Shown here in pieces: positions 46,262 through 55,176 of a DNA stretch of 64,000 nt. The DNA is taken from positions 1-64,000 of the forward strand of contig CASEAH010000093.1 of NCBI GenBank assembly GCA_949285935.1, written 5' to 3'. The stretch's first letter is position 1, and each line of letters opens with the position of its first letter. A model generated the notes under the pieces. It made no database searches and was not told the origin of the DNA. It worked only from the letters and a program-made list of their open reading frames with translations. This DNA comes from an uncultured Oscillospiraceae bacterium. GTDB taxonomy: Bacteria > Bacillota > Clostridia > Oscillospirales > Ruminococcaceae. The translations under genes were made by a program, and so were the position numbers.

Positions 46262-47294
46262 ACGGTTGTGGATGCTGCTTGTATGTGTAATATTGTCCAT
46301 GACGATGTTTCCGGGCTGCCAGACCTCCCGGGATAGTTCTCCTCCGACGCTTCGCGTGGGGGTTGCCCTCTATACCCAGGACGACACCTTTATCGCCACG
46401 GTTTCACAAAACCTGGAGCGGATGGCCCAGGATACGGAAAAAGAAAAAAATTTGAAAATCAATCTTTCCATTGCCGACGGGCAGAGCAACCAAACAGTAC
46501 AGATGGACCAGGTGGACCGCTTCCTCAGCCGGGGATGTGACGTCCTTTGCGTCAATATTGTGGACAGAACAGCCGCTGCGGTTCTCATTGATAAGGCCCG
46601 GGAAGCCCAGGTGCCGCTGATTTTCTTTAACCGTGAGCCCGTTGCCAACGATATCCAGCGATGGGAGCAGGTCTACTATGTGGGAGCGCAGGCGGAGGAA
46701 AGCGGGACGCTGCAGGGGCAGTTGGTGGCAGACGCCTGGCTGGCCGACCAGGAGCGATGGGACCGCAACGGCGACGGGATCCTTCAATATGTGATGCTGG
46801 AGGGAGAGCCCAGCCATCAGGACGCCCTGCTCCGAAGCGAGTACGCCATCAAGGCCCTGGTGGAAGCGGAAATCGAGGCAGAGAGGCTGGCAAGCGGAAC
46901 AGCCAACTGGAACCGGGGGCAGGCGGCTGCAAAAATGAGCCAATGGCTGTCAGAGCTGAACGGACAGATCGAAGTCGTTTTTTCCAATAATGATGATATG
47001 GCGCTGGGAGCCATTGACGCCATAGAGGAAGCGGGAGGGGACTCTCCCCTTGTGGTGGGGGTGGATGCCACGGCCCCGGCTTTGGAGGCTGTGAAACAGG
47101 GCAAGCTGTATGGGACCGTTAAGAACGATGCGGAAGGAATTTCCCGGGCCATGCTGGACCTGATCCTGGCTCTTACTGGAGGTACGGACCCATCCGAGGT
47201 GGTGGAACTGGAGGACGGGCATTATGTATGGCTGCCTTACCGGCCAGTGACCAAAAACAACCTGTCCGAGTTCCTGGAGGGTTATGTGGCATAA
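46218..47294 (+). CDS. Second MglB-like galactose-binding lipoprotein, probably for sensing
   Basis: A 358-aa MglB paralogue with a lipobox ending in FPGC. It keeps the hallmarks of MglB: QMDQVDRFLSRGCDVLCVN, LIFFNREP, the calcium loop DRNGDGILQY from residue 182, FSNNDDMALGAI and VVGVDATAPAL. The start at 46218 has a GAGGAGAG site and lies 44 bases inside the previous gene, so the two are coupled. No transporter genes follow. It probably presents bound galactose or a similar sugar to the kinase complex. Confidence 0.85.
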   Translation: MIPKIKNCFSRSSPKRLWMLLVCVILSMTMFPGCQTSRDSSPPTLRVGVALYTQDDTFIATVSQNLERMAQDTEKEKNLKINLSIADGQSNQTVQMDQVDRFLSRGCDVLCVNIVDRTAAAVLIDKAREAQVPLIFFNREPVANDIQRWEQVYYVGAQAEESGTLQGQLVADAWLADQERWDRNGDGILQYVMLEGEPSHQDALLRSEYAIKALVEAEIEAERLASGTANWNRGQAAAKMSQWLSELNGQIEVVFSNNDDMALGAIDAIEEAGGDSPLVVGVDATAPALEAVKQGKLYGTVKNDAEGISRAMLDLILALTGGTDPSEVVELEDGHYVWLPYRPVTKNNLSEFLEGYVA

Positions 47295-47501
47295 CGGACT
47301 CTGGGTGCTGACAGGATTCCGGAAAGCACAGAACAATGATGGAAAGCTTTTGGCCATGCCCCGCAAAGTCGCGGGGACATGGTTGGGTGTATGGTTTTCT
47401 CAGTATAGATTCCGGCTGAGAGGAAAAGCCTTTCCAGGGTTTTTGGTTTATACTTCCCGGCGGGGCCGGGGGTGCCTTACATTGAAGATGACAACAGCAG
47501 C

Positions 47502-47548
47502 AAAAATCCTCCGGAAAGCAGGAAGCTTGTTTTCCGGAGGATTTTTTG
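47502..47548 (+). terminator. Terminator after the sugar-sensing operon
   Basis: AAAATCCTCCGGAAA pairs with TTTCCGGAGGATTTT and is followed by more T residues. Confidence 0.88.
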
Positions 47549-47920
47549 GTAAGTTGGGGAATTGCCAGCGGCCCCAAAGCAATAGGCTGTAAAAATTTTG
47601 GATAGAGGTATGGGACCAAGGATACCCCAAAGGGTAAGTACCTGTGCTTAAAGAGGGCGAGCAAATGATTGTGAGGGAGCCTCGTGTGCAGGCCCCTTTA
47701 AAAAGGACAAACACGGCAGGGCAAACGCCATAGCCTGAACGCCCAAAGGTGCATACTCAAAAGCTTTTGGCGATAGTCACAAAATATCTGCAGACGGTAC
47801 AACCCTGCCCATAGCCGGAGGCGGTCGGGTTCTATAAACTAAAAAGTGCCGCAATGCTGTTGATTTGCAGCATGCTGTGCAATTCGGGATGATTGAAGGG
47901 AGCGGGAGGGGCACAAAGCA
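47549..47920. other. Intergenic region, nothing recognised
   Basis: The sequence between the sensor operon terminator and the galM stop holds no supported gene. Some short inverted segments are present (for example GATACC/GGGTAAG near 47617-47640), but no RNA family was recognised. Confidence 0.35.
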
Positions 47921-48964
47921 TTACCGCACCTTGAAGGAGAAGCGTGTCTGATCCCGGCGGACCTGCCCCGCCTGGAGGATACAACTGGGGAAGTGGGGAT
48001 GATTGGGGCTGTCGGGGAAGAACTGGGTTTCGAGGCAAAAGGCATGGCGCGGTCCATACCGGGTACCGCCTTTTCCGGGCCGGCCGCTTTCCAGGTAGTT
48101 GGCAGTATAAAACTGAACACCGGGAAGAGTGGTCTCCACTTCCATGGCAATGCCGGTAGCGGAGGAATAGGCTTCTGCTGCCGGGCGAAGGCTTTCGGGC
48201 CGGCCGTCTGTCACATAGTTGTGATCGTACCCCCGGCCCCATTCCAACTGGCAAAAAGGCTCGTCAATGTGGGCACCGATAGGGGTAGGGCAGCGAAGAT
48301 CCATGGGAGTGCCTTCCACAAGGGCCAGTTCGCCGGTAGGGATGGAAGTTTTATCTGCGGGGGTATATCTCTGGGCATGAATAGTTATTTCCTGATCCAG
48401 CACCGGACCTGAGCCCTGGCCCGAAAGATTAAAGTAGGAGTGGTTGGTGAGATTGCAGGGGGTATCCTGAGAGGAAAGTGATTCGAAGGTCAGGGACAGA
48501 GAGCTGCCGTCCAGCCGATACTCTGCAAGAACTTTCAAGTGACCGGGATATCCTTCTTCACCGTCGGGACTTTCCAATGAAAGGAGGGCCCGGCAGTGGG
48601 AAAGTTCCTCCACCTTCCATACCCGGTGGGAAAATCCCACAAGCCCGCCATGCAGATGATGGGGGCCGTTATTGCAGGCAAGGAGGTATTCATGACCGCC
48701 CAGAGTAAAACGACCTTTGGCGATGCGGTTGGCGTACCGGCCCACTACAGCCCCCAGATAGCCGTCCCGGATTTCATATTCCGTCAAAGTGTCGTAGCCC
48801 AGCACGACATCGATGGGGCGGTCGTGGCGGTCAGGGACCTGCAAAGTGCGCAGAGTTGCGCCAAAGGTGAGAATCTGGCAGGAAAGAGTCCCATTATCCA
48901 GAGAAAGGAGCTGCACGTCTTCTCCGCATCGGGTAGTGCCGAAAGGGGTGACAACGGGGTTCAT
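47921..48964 (-). CDS. galM: Aldose 1-epimerase (galactose mutarotase)
   Basis: GalM interconverts beta- and alpha-galactose, giving the alpha form needed by GalK. The motifs are GRYANRIAKGRF, NNGPHHLHGG, the catalytic-His segment TNHSYFNLSG and the catalytic-Glu segment FCLETQFFPDSPNHPHFPS. Length is 347 aa. The ATG at 48964 follows AAGGAGG; the longer frame has no site. It is divergent from galR and shares its regulatory region. Confidence 0.95.
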   Translation of the reverse strand: MNPVVTPFGTTRCGEDVQLLSLDNGTLSCQILTFGATLRTLQVPDRHDRPIDVVLGYDTLTEYEIRDGYLGAVVGRYANRIAKGRFTLGGHEYLLACNNGPHHLHGGLVGFSHRVWKVEELSHCRALLSLESPDGEEGYPGHLKVLAEYRLDGSSLSLTFESLSSQDTPCNLTNHSYFNLSGQGSGPVLDQEITIHAQRYTPADKTSIPTGELALVEGTPMDLRCPTPIGAHIDEPFCQLEWGRGYDHNYVTDGRPESLRPAAEAYSSATGIAMEVETTLPGVQFYTANYLESGRPGKGGTRYGPRHAFCLETQFFPDSPNHPHFPSCILQAGQVRRDQTRFSFKVR

Positions 48965-49001
48965 GAAACAATACCTCCTTATAGAAATTCTGCTGGTTTC
49001 C

Positions 49002-49030
49002 AGTGTAACAAAATTATCGCCAAAAAGCAA
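49002..49030 (-). promoter_or_regulatory. galM promoter
   Basis: On the minus strand, TTGCTT and TACACT are 17 bases apart, starting the transcript about 30 bases before the galM ATG. Confidence 0.6.
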
Positions 49031-49048
49031 AGAAAAGGTGATGACACC

Positions 49049-49093
49049 TTGCCGAAATCCCAGGGGTGTGGTATGATATTTTTAGTAAAAATA
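49049..49093 (+). promoter_or_regulatory. galR promoter with GalR-type operator
   Basis: TTGCCG (49049) and TATGAT (49072) are 17 bases apart. The perfect palindrome TATTTTTA-G-TAAAAATA (49077-49093) overlaps the end of the -10 box and the start site. The same core stands before galK, which points to autorepression by the LacI-type product. Confidence 0.75.
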
Positions 49094-49106
49094 CGGAGGA
49101 ATGCTT

Positions 49107-50138
49107 GTGGCAACCTTGAAAGAGTTGGCTCGCAGAACGGGATATTCTCCGGCCACCATCTCCCGGATCCTCAGCGGGGACCCCTCCCTGTCGGTAACGG
49201 CAGATGCACGGCGCAAGGTCCTGGAGGAAGCGGGACGCCTGAATTACAGCGCCACCCGCAGCCGTAGGGGACGCAGTCCCAAAGGGGTACTGCGGGTAGG
49301 GGTAGCCGAGATGCTGACGCCGGCCCAGCAGCTGGAGGACCCATATTACCTGTATCTCAGCGGCTTTGTGCGTCAGGGATGTTTGGACAGGAAGTATACC
49401 TGCCTGCCTCTGGAGGCCAGGGGAGAGGGCTTCCTCCCGCCGTCGGGAGAAAAGCTGGATGGAATCGTGGCCATCGGCATTTTTTCTCCGGCTCAGATCG
49501 AAGCATTGGCCGCCCTTTGCCCCAATGTGGTGTTTGTGGATTCTTCTCCCTTCGAGAGCCGTTTTGATTCGGTGGTACTGGGATACCAGCTGGGAATATC
49601 CCTGGCTCTGGAACATCTGATGGAAGGAGGCCACCGCCGTATCGGCTTTATTGGCCCTTCCTACAAAATGGATGACCGCCGCCAGAGAGCCTTGGAGGTG
49701 CGCCGTCAGTACTTTGCGGAAATGATGGAGGAGAGAGGGCTGCTGGACACAGGGCTGATGTTGGATTGTCCCATGGAGGCGGAAGCGGCCGCTCAGGCGG
49801 TGACGGAGTTTCTGGGTTCCGGTGTGATTTTGCCTACCGCATTCCTGTGTGCCAATGAAGAAAGCGCCCTGGGCACCCTCCGGGCCCTGAAGGAAGCGGA
49901 ACTTTCGGTGCCGGGGGATCTTTCGGTGGTATCCTTTAATGATACGCCCCGCTCTGCTCTGGTGGATCCTCCTTTGACATCGGTTTCCACCCATGTGGAG
50001 GAGATGGCCCGGACGGCGCTGCGGCTTTTGGCGGAAAGAGCCGGCGGCGGACGGGAACCGGTGCGGACTCTGCCTTTGAAGGTGGTCGTACCGCCCTCTT
50101 TGGCGATTCGTGGGAGCAGCGGACCGGCCAAGTGTTAA
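49107..50138 (+). CDS. galR: LacI-family regulator of galactose genes
   Basis: Residues 1-55 form a LacI-type DNA-binding domain (TLKELARRTGYSPATISRIL and a hinge helix with VLEEAGRLNYSA). The rest is a sugar-binding core with GHRRIGFIGP, TAFLCANEESALGTL and DLSVVSFNDTP. It probably binds galactose or a derivative and represses galK, itself and perhaps galM. The GTG at 49107 is preferred because GGAGGA leaves no spacing to the ATG at 49101. The function is assigned from the gene neighbourhood and shared operators. Confidence 0.9.
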   Translation: MATLKELARRTGYSPATISRILSGDPSLSVTADARRKVLEEAGRLNYSATRSRRGRSPKGVLRVGVAEMLTPAQQLEDPYYLYLSGFVRQGCLDRKYTCLPLEARGEGFLPPSGEKLDGIVAIGIFSPAQIEALAALCPNVVFVDSSPFESRFDSVVLGYQLGISLALEHLMEGGHRRIGFIGPSYKMDDRRQRALEVRRQYFAEMMEERGLLDTGLMLDCPMEAEAAAQAVTEFLGSGVILPTAFLCANEESALGTLRALKEAELSVPGDLSVVSFNDTPRSALVDPPLTSVSTHVEEMARTALRLLAERAGGGREPVRTLPLKVVVPPSLAIRGSSGPAKC

Positions 50139-50203
50139 AAGCGGCAGGGAATATCTCCGATATTTTTATAGAGGGAAACAAACCAGAAAAAGCAGAAGGG
50201 ACT

Positions 50204-50231
50204 TGAATTTTTAGTAAAAATTCAATATACT
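50204..50231 (+). promoter_or_regulatory. galK promoter with GalR-type operator
   Basis: TTGAAT (50204) and TATACT (50226) flank a perfect palindrome GAATTTTTA-G-TAAAAATTC (50205-50223), which would sit under RNA polymerase. It matches the galR operator core ATTTTTAGTAAAAAT. Confidence 0.8.
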
Positions 50232-50261
50232 GAAAACAGCAACAAGGAGAGGTGACGGCAG

Positions 50262-51560
50262 ATGAAAAGTTGTCAGGAACTGCGCCGGATTCTGGAATCG
50301 GGAGAAGGAGACGCCAGACTGGCGGAGTTGTATGCGCTGGACGGAAAAGAATGCAGTTTGGCCGCTGCTAAGACCCGGGTTTTGAGCGCGGTAAACGAAT
50401 TTGAAAAACTTTTTGGAGAAGACAAAAAAGGAGCCACCCTTTTCAGTGGGCCTGGACGGACGGAGATCGGCGGCAATCACACCGACCATCAGCACGGCCA
50501 TGTCCTCTGCGGCAGCGTGGATCTGGATATGCTGGCCTGCGCTGCGCCCAATGGGAGAAATGTGATTCGGGTCGTTTCTCAGGGATATCCTCCGGTGGAG
50601 GTCAGTCTCGACCAGCTGAATCCCGTGCCGGAAGAAGAAAGCACTTCTGCGGCGCTGGTGCGGGGTGTGGCTGCCGGGGTTCGGGAACGTGGGGGGAATA
50701 TCGGCGGCTTTGATGCCTATGTCACTTCCAATGTCCTGTCCGGATCAGGCCTGTCCTCATCGGCAGCTTATGAAGTCCTTATGGGCAACATTCTCAATCA
50801 CTTTTTCTGCGGCGGCAGCCTGTCGCCGGTGGAAATTGCTAAAATTGCCCAGGCGGCGGAAAACCGTTATTTCGGGAAGCCCTGCGGCCTGATGGATCAG
50901 ATGGGTTCCTCGGTGGGTGGAGCGGTCGCCATTGACTTTGCCGACCCTGCCGCGCCGATAGTCACCCGGGTGGGCTATGATTTTTCCCGGTCGGGACACG
51001 CGCTGTGTATTGTGGATACCGGCTCCTGTCATGCCGACCTCACCGATGACTATGCCGATATCACCCGGGAAATGGGGGCGGTCGCCGCCTGTATGGGCAG
51101 GAAGCTGCTGCGGGAACTGCCTTGGGAGGAATTCCGGAGCGCCATTCCCCGGCTGCGGACCCAGTGCGGTGATCGGGCGGTCCTTCGTGCGCTGCACTAC
51201 TATGAGGATGACCGCCGGGCCCAGGAAGAGGCAAAGGCGCTGGAAATGGGGGACTTCCCCAGATTCCTGGAACTGGTCAACGCCTCCGGACTATCCTCCG
51301 CGCTTCACCTGCAAAATACCTGGTCCATTGCCGATCCGGCTCATCAGGCCATTCCTGTGGCGTTGGCAGTGGGACGGGAGTTGCTGACAGGCAGCGGTGC
51401 CATCCGGGTACATGGGGGAGGCTTTGCCGGAACGATCCAGGCCTTTGTGCCCAATGAACGGCTGGAAGCCTTCCGGAATGGGATGGAAGAGGTTCTGGGC
51501 CCAGGGATGTGCCACATTCTGCATATCCGTCCCCAGGGCGGCTGCGTGATTTTTGACTGA
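50262..51560 (+). CDS. galK: Galactokinase, Clostridia type
   Basis: GalK phosphorylates alpha-galactose with ATP to galactose 1-phosphate, the first committed Leloir step. It belongs to the GHMP kinase family. The sugar-site signature reads GRTEIGGNHTDH in place of the classical GRxNxIGEHxDY. The ATP loop is GSGLSSSAAYE and the catalytic base is Asp212 in GLMDQMGS. GGFAGTIQAFV is the third motif. At 432 aa it is longer than E. coli GalK because of an N-terminal extension of about 50 residues. AGGAGAGG precedes the ATG. It is followed by galE and galT. Confidence 0.92.
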   Translation: MKSCQELRRILESGEGDARLAELYALDGKECSLAAAKTRVLSAVNEFEKLFGEDKKGATLFSGPGRTEIGGNHTDHQHGHVLCGSVDLDMLACAAPNGRNVIRVVSQGYPPVEVSLDQLNPVPEEESTSAALVRGVAAGVRERGGNIGGFDAYVTSNVLSGSGLSSSAAYEVLMGNILNHFFCGGSLSPVEIAKIAQAAENRYFGKPCGLMDQMGSSVGGAVAIDFADPAAPIVTRVGYDFSRSGHALCIVDTGSCHADLTDDYADITREMGAVAACMGRKLLRELPWEEFRSAIPRLRTQCGDRAVLRALHYYEDDRRAQEEAKALEMGDFPRFLELVNASGLSSALHLQNTWSIADPAHQAIPVALAVGRELLTGSGAIRVHGGGFAGTIQAFVPNERLEAFRNGMEEVLGPGMCHILHIRPQGGCVIFD

Positions 51561-51583
51561 CAACGGGAAAGGGGATTTTTATT

Positions 51584-52573
51584 ATGGCGATCTTAGTGTT
51601 GGGCGGAGCAGGATATATCGGTTCCCACACGGTATACGAGCTGATTGATGCCGGCCGGGATGTAGTGGTGGCGGATAACCTTCTCACCGGCTTCCGGGCG
51701 GCTGTTCATCCCAAGGCCCGGTTTTACCTGGCCGATATCCGGGACCGGCAGGCCATGGACCGGATCTTTGAATCCGAACAAATCGAGGGTGTCATCCATT
51801 TTGCCGCTTCTTCTCAGGTAGGGGAGTCCATGCAGGATCCTCTGAAATATTACGACAACAATCTGGGAGGCACCACGGTGCTGCTCCAGTCCATGGTGGC
51901 ACACGGGGTAGATAAGATCGTCTTTTCCTCCACTGCCGCCACCTATGGCGAACCGGAACGGATCCCCATTTTGGAGACGGACCGGACGGCCCCTACCAAC
52001 TGCTATGGGGAAACCAAGCTGGCCATGGAAAAAATGATGGGCTGGACCAGCCGCGCCCACGGCCTGCGATATGTGGCCCTGCGGTATTTTAACGCCTGCG
52101 GCGCCCACCCCTCCGGATGCATTGGGGAAGCTCACGCCCCGGAGACCCATCTGATTCCCCTGATCCTCCAGGTGCCGGCCGGCAAGCGGCAGGAAATTTC
52201 GGTTTTCGGCGACGATTACCCCACCCATGACGGCACCTGCATCCGGGACTACATCCATGTCACCGACCTGGCCCAGGCCCATATTCTGGCGCTGGATTAC
52301 CTTCTGGCCGGTGGAGAGAGCAACGTCTTCAACCTGGGCAACGGCGTAGGCTTTACGGTCCAGGAGGTGATCCAGGTGGCCCGGGAGGTAACCGGACACC
52401 CCATCCCCACCCGGATCTGCCCCCGCCGGGCGGGCGACCCTGCCCAGCTGGTGGCTTCCGCGGAAAAGGCCCGGTCTGTACTGGGCTGGAAGCCCCGTTA
52501 TGATGACCTGAAAACCATTGTGGCCACTGCGTGGGCCTGGCACAAGGCCCATCCCAATGGATTTGCAGAATAA
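51584..52573 (+). CDS. galE: UDP-glucose 4-epimerase
   Basis: GalE interconverts UDP-galactose and UDP-glucose. The NAD-binding motif GGAGYIGSH starts at residue 7. The catalytic pair is Thr/Ser in FSSTAATYG and Tyr-Lys in CYGETKLAME. The segment YFNACGAHPSG and the C-terminal CPRRAGDPAQL are typical. The length of 329 aa is normal. It lies 23 bases after galK with an AAAGGGG site, in the same operon. Confidence 0.96.
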   Translation: MAILVLGGAGYIGSHTVYELIDAGRDVVVADNLLTGFRAAVHPKARFYLADIRDRQAMDRIFESEQIEGVIHFAASSQVGESMQDPLKYYDNNLGGTTVLLQSMVAHGVDKIVFSSTAATYGEPERIPILETDRTAPTNCYGETKLAMEKMMGWTSRAHGLRYVALRYFNACGAHPSGCIGEAHAPETHLIPLILQVPAGKRQEISVFGDDYPTHDGTCIRDYIHVTDLAQAHILALDYLLAGGESNVFNLGNGVGFTVQEVIQVAREVTGHPIPTRICPRRAGDPAQLVASAEKARSVLGWKPRYDDLKTIVATAWAWHKAHPNGFAE

Positions 52574-52622
52574 AACAAGACCGATTTGACCGGCAGGACA
52601 ATAGCATTTTACAGGTAACACA

Positions 52623-52678
52623 AAACAGCCGCCAAGGCGGTCATCCATTTAACAACGGAAAGGCTCTTTGACGGCTGT
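52623..52678 (+). promoter_or_regulatory. Imperfect stem-loop between galE and galT
   Basis: ACAGCCGCCAAGG pairs with CTTTGACGGCTGT (two wobble or mismatched positions) around a 28-base loop. There is a short T stretch and then the galT ribosome site. It may be a partial terminator or an RNA-processing site that tunes galT. Confidence 0.5.
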
Positions 52679-52702
52679 TCCATTTTTAGGGAGGATTCTT
52701 AT

Positions 52703-54199
52703 ATGACGAATGCCGCTGTTTCCCGCCTGGTTGCCTATGCCCGGCAAAAGGGACTCATCGACGAATGCGAAACGACCTGGGCGGTAAATACGATTCTGGA
52801 TGTACTGGGTCTGGATGATTACACCGACCCGGAAGAGAGCTGCGGACCGGTGGAACTGGCCCCCGTTCTTGAGGAGCTGCTGGACGACGCCTGGAAACGT
52901 GGGGTACTGAAGGAAAATTCGGTGACATACCGGGACCTTCTGGATACCCGGCTGATGGGAAGTCTGACCCCCCGTCCGGCCCAGGTGCGGGAGCGGTTCC
53001 GGGAGCTGTACTGCCAGGATCCACGTCTGGCCACCGACTGGTACTATCAGTTCAGCCAGGACACCAACTATATCCGCCGGGACCGGATCGCCCGGGATGT
53101 GCAGTGGAAGACCTCCACGGAATATGGCGACCTGGATATTACCATCAATCTGTCCAAACCGGAAAAGGACCCCAAAGCCATTGCCGCGGCCCGGGACCTG
53201 CCTGCCAGCGGATATCCCAAATGCCAGTTGTGCGCCCAAAATGAGGGATACCCTGGCCGGGTCAATCACCCTGCCCGCCAGAACCACCGGGTCATTCCCA
53301 TTACCATCAACGGGGACCCCTGGTTCCTGCAGTACTCCCCTTATGTTTACTATAATGAGCACTGCATTTGCTTCAACAGCCGCCATACCCCCATGAAGAT
53401 CGACCGGGCCTGCTTTGCCAAGCTGCTGGATTTTGTCCGGCAGTTCCCCCACTATTTTGTGGGCTCCAATGCGGATCTCCCCATTGTGGGAGGATCTATC
53501 CTGGCCCATGATCATTTCCAGGGAGGACATTATACCTTTGCCATGGAGCGGGCTCCGGTGGAGACCCCTTTCACCTTCCAGGGCTTTGAGGATGTGGAAG
53601 CGGGAATTGTCCGCTGGCCCATGTCGGTGGTGCGGATCGCTTCAGAGGATCCGGAACGGCTGCTGGACCTGGCTGAGAAAATTCTTGACGCCTGGCGTGG
53701 CTACACCGATCCCGAAGCAGTTATTTTTGCCTGCACCGATGGGGTGCCCCATAATACGATTACTCCCATTGCCCGCAAGCGAGGAGAAAAATTTGAACTG
53801 GACCTGGTGTTGCGCAACAATCTGACCACGGCAGAACATCCGCTGGGGTTATATCATCCCCATGAAGAGCTGCACCATATCAAAAAAGAAAATATCGGCC
53901 TCATCGAGGTCATGGGCTTGGCTGTGCTGCCCGCTCGTCTGAAGGCAGAGCTGTCCGCGGTGGCAGAGGTTTTGGCAACAGGAAAGAGCCTGACGGACCA
54001 GGAACTGACACAAAAGCACGCCGCCTGGGGGGAGAAGCTGCGAGAAAAATATGCTTTTACTCCGGACAATGCCCTGGATATTGTGCGGAAGGAGACGGGG
54101 CTGGTGTTTGCACAGGTCCTGGAGCATGCAGGCGTTTATAAGCGGACTCCGGAAGGAAAGGCGGCTTTTCTTCGTTTCCTGAACACGGTGGCACATTGA
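52703..54199 (+). CDS. galT: UDP-glucose--hexose-1-phosphate uridylyltransferase, Firmicutes type
   Basis: GalT exchanges galactose 1-phosphate with UDP-glucose. This is the long class II form of Gram-positive bacteria (498 aa against about 350 in E. coli). The segments NLSKPEKDP, CQLCAQNEGYPGR, the active-site-like ILAHDHFQGGHYTF and GLYHPHEELHHIKKENIGLIEVMG are typical of that class. AGGGAGGA precedes the ATG. It closes the set galK-galE-galT, giving UDP-galactose and glucose 1-phosphate. Confidence 0.95.
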   Translation: MTNAAVSRLVAYARQKGLIDECETTWAVNTILDVLGLDDYTDPEESCGPVELAPVLEELLDDAWKRGVLKENSVTYRDLLDTRLMGSLTPRPAQVRERFRELYCQDPRLATDWYYQFSQDTNYIRRDRIARDVQWKTSTEYGDLDITINLSKPEKDPKAIAAARDLPASGYPKCQLCAQNEGYPGRVNHPARQNHRVIPITINGDPWFLQYSPYVYYNEHCICFNSRHTPMKIDRACFAKLLDFVRQFPHYFVGSNADLPIVGGSILAHDHFQGGHYTFAMERAPVETPFTFQGFEDVEAGIVRWPMSVVRIASEDPERLLDLAEKILDAWRGYTDPEAVIFACTDGVPHNTITPIARKRGEKFELDLVLRNNLTTAEHPLGLYHPHEELHHIKKENIGLIEVMGLAVLPARLKAELSAVAEVLATGKSLTDQELTQKHAAWGEKLREKYAFTPDNALDIVRKETGLVFAQVLEHAGVYKRTPEGKAAFLRFLNTVAH

Positions 54200-55176
54200 A
54201 ATCCTTTTTTATCCACTCCTGATATGGGACGAAAGAGAAGCGGTCGTGAACGATGGGCGCCGGAAAGTATCCGTAAAAATTTTGCATCCACTGGACATGC
54301 TTCTCAAGAGAAGTGGTGGAGACTGCCGGAAAAGCACTGATAAAAGTGATCTTTGAACCTGCTATCTTACAGATAAAGAAAAGGCAACCGTTTACAGGCT
54401 GGCGCAGCATATGGCAGCAGCCTTTGCAAAAATTTCCACTGGCTTTGGGATGGGAGGAGCCACGCCCCATGATGCCTGATGAAGGAAACAGTGAGAAAAA
54501 ATATGAAGGTAAAAGCTTTGGAAAGAATGTGCAGTTTGGGAATGTGCTGCCGGTAATAGAAGCGGGAGCGGACGGCCTGGGAGAAAGTGCTTCTCTGGCG
54601 ATTTTGCAGGGAGCAGAAGAATAAAAATTCCCGATACCAGGGCTTCTGCCAACAATTGCTGAATGGTATCTTGTTTGGTTGTGGCCGGGGCGCTCTGTTT
54701 TGGATTTGTCCAGAACAGAGCGCCTTTTGATATATAGAGAGAAATTGACGAAGAGACGGAGATAAGAAATCCCTCTATGCCTGAGGGATAAATACATATA
54801 TGAGATAATGGGAAGGGTACAGGGGGAACGGATGGGAAAAATTTTTAAACGAAGCAGATTGATCAGTTACAACAAAGGCGATGGTCAATATGGATCTGGG
54901 AGCATCACTGGGAAAACTATTATCAAGAAACAAAGCAGAATGGTACACAATTGTGCAAATATCATGTCTTCTCGTGGTGCACAGCTAACAGAATAAATGT
55001 TTGCGCAAATTGCTGTGAACGCCGTTGCAAGACAAATCGACAGAATAATGAGGAAAAGGGAAAACAATTGTCTAATTTTTGTCACATTTTGCCACGTCAC
55101 AAACCTTAAATATTTTGTACAATAATAATATCAGTGTTTTACTATATTACCACAGTGAATAAAAGGGGTTGATTTT
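54200..55176. other. Long intergenic region, no gene seen
   Basis: Almost 1 kb between galT and the NhaC-type gene. Open frames here lack ribosome sites. A terminator lies at 54688-54728. The right half is A+T-rich and should contain the promoter for the next gene. Confidence 0.45.
54688..54728 (+). terminator. Terminator-like hairpin
   Basis: GGCGCTCTGTTTTGG pairs with CCAGAACAGAGCGCC around ATTTGT, and TTTT follows. It lies 490 bases after galT, so it may serve the gal operon or an unseen RNA. Confidence 0.8.

Noticed and set aside
51593..52648. 351-codon minus-strand open frame opposite galE
   Set aside because: It is a shadow of galE with no start signal or domain.
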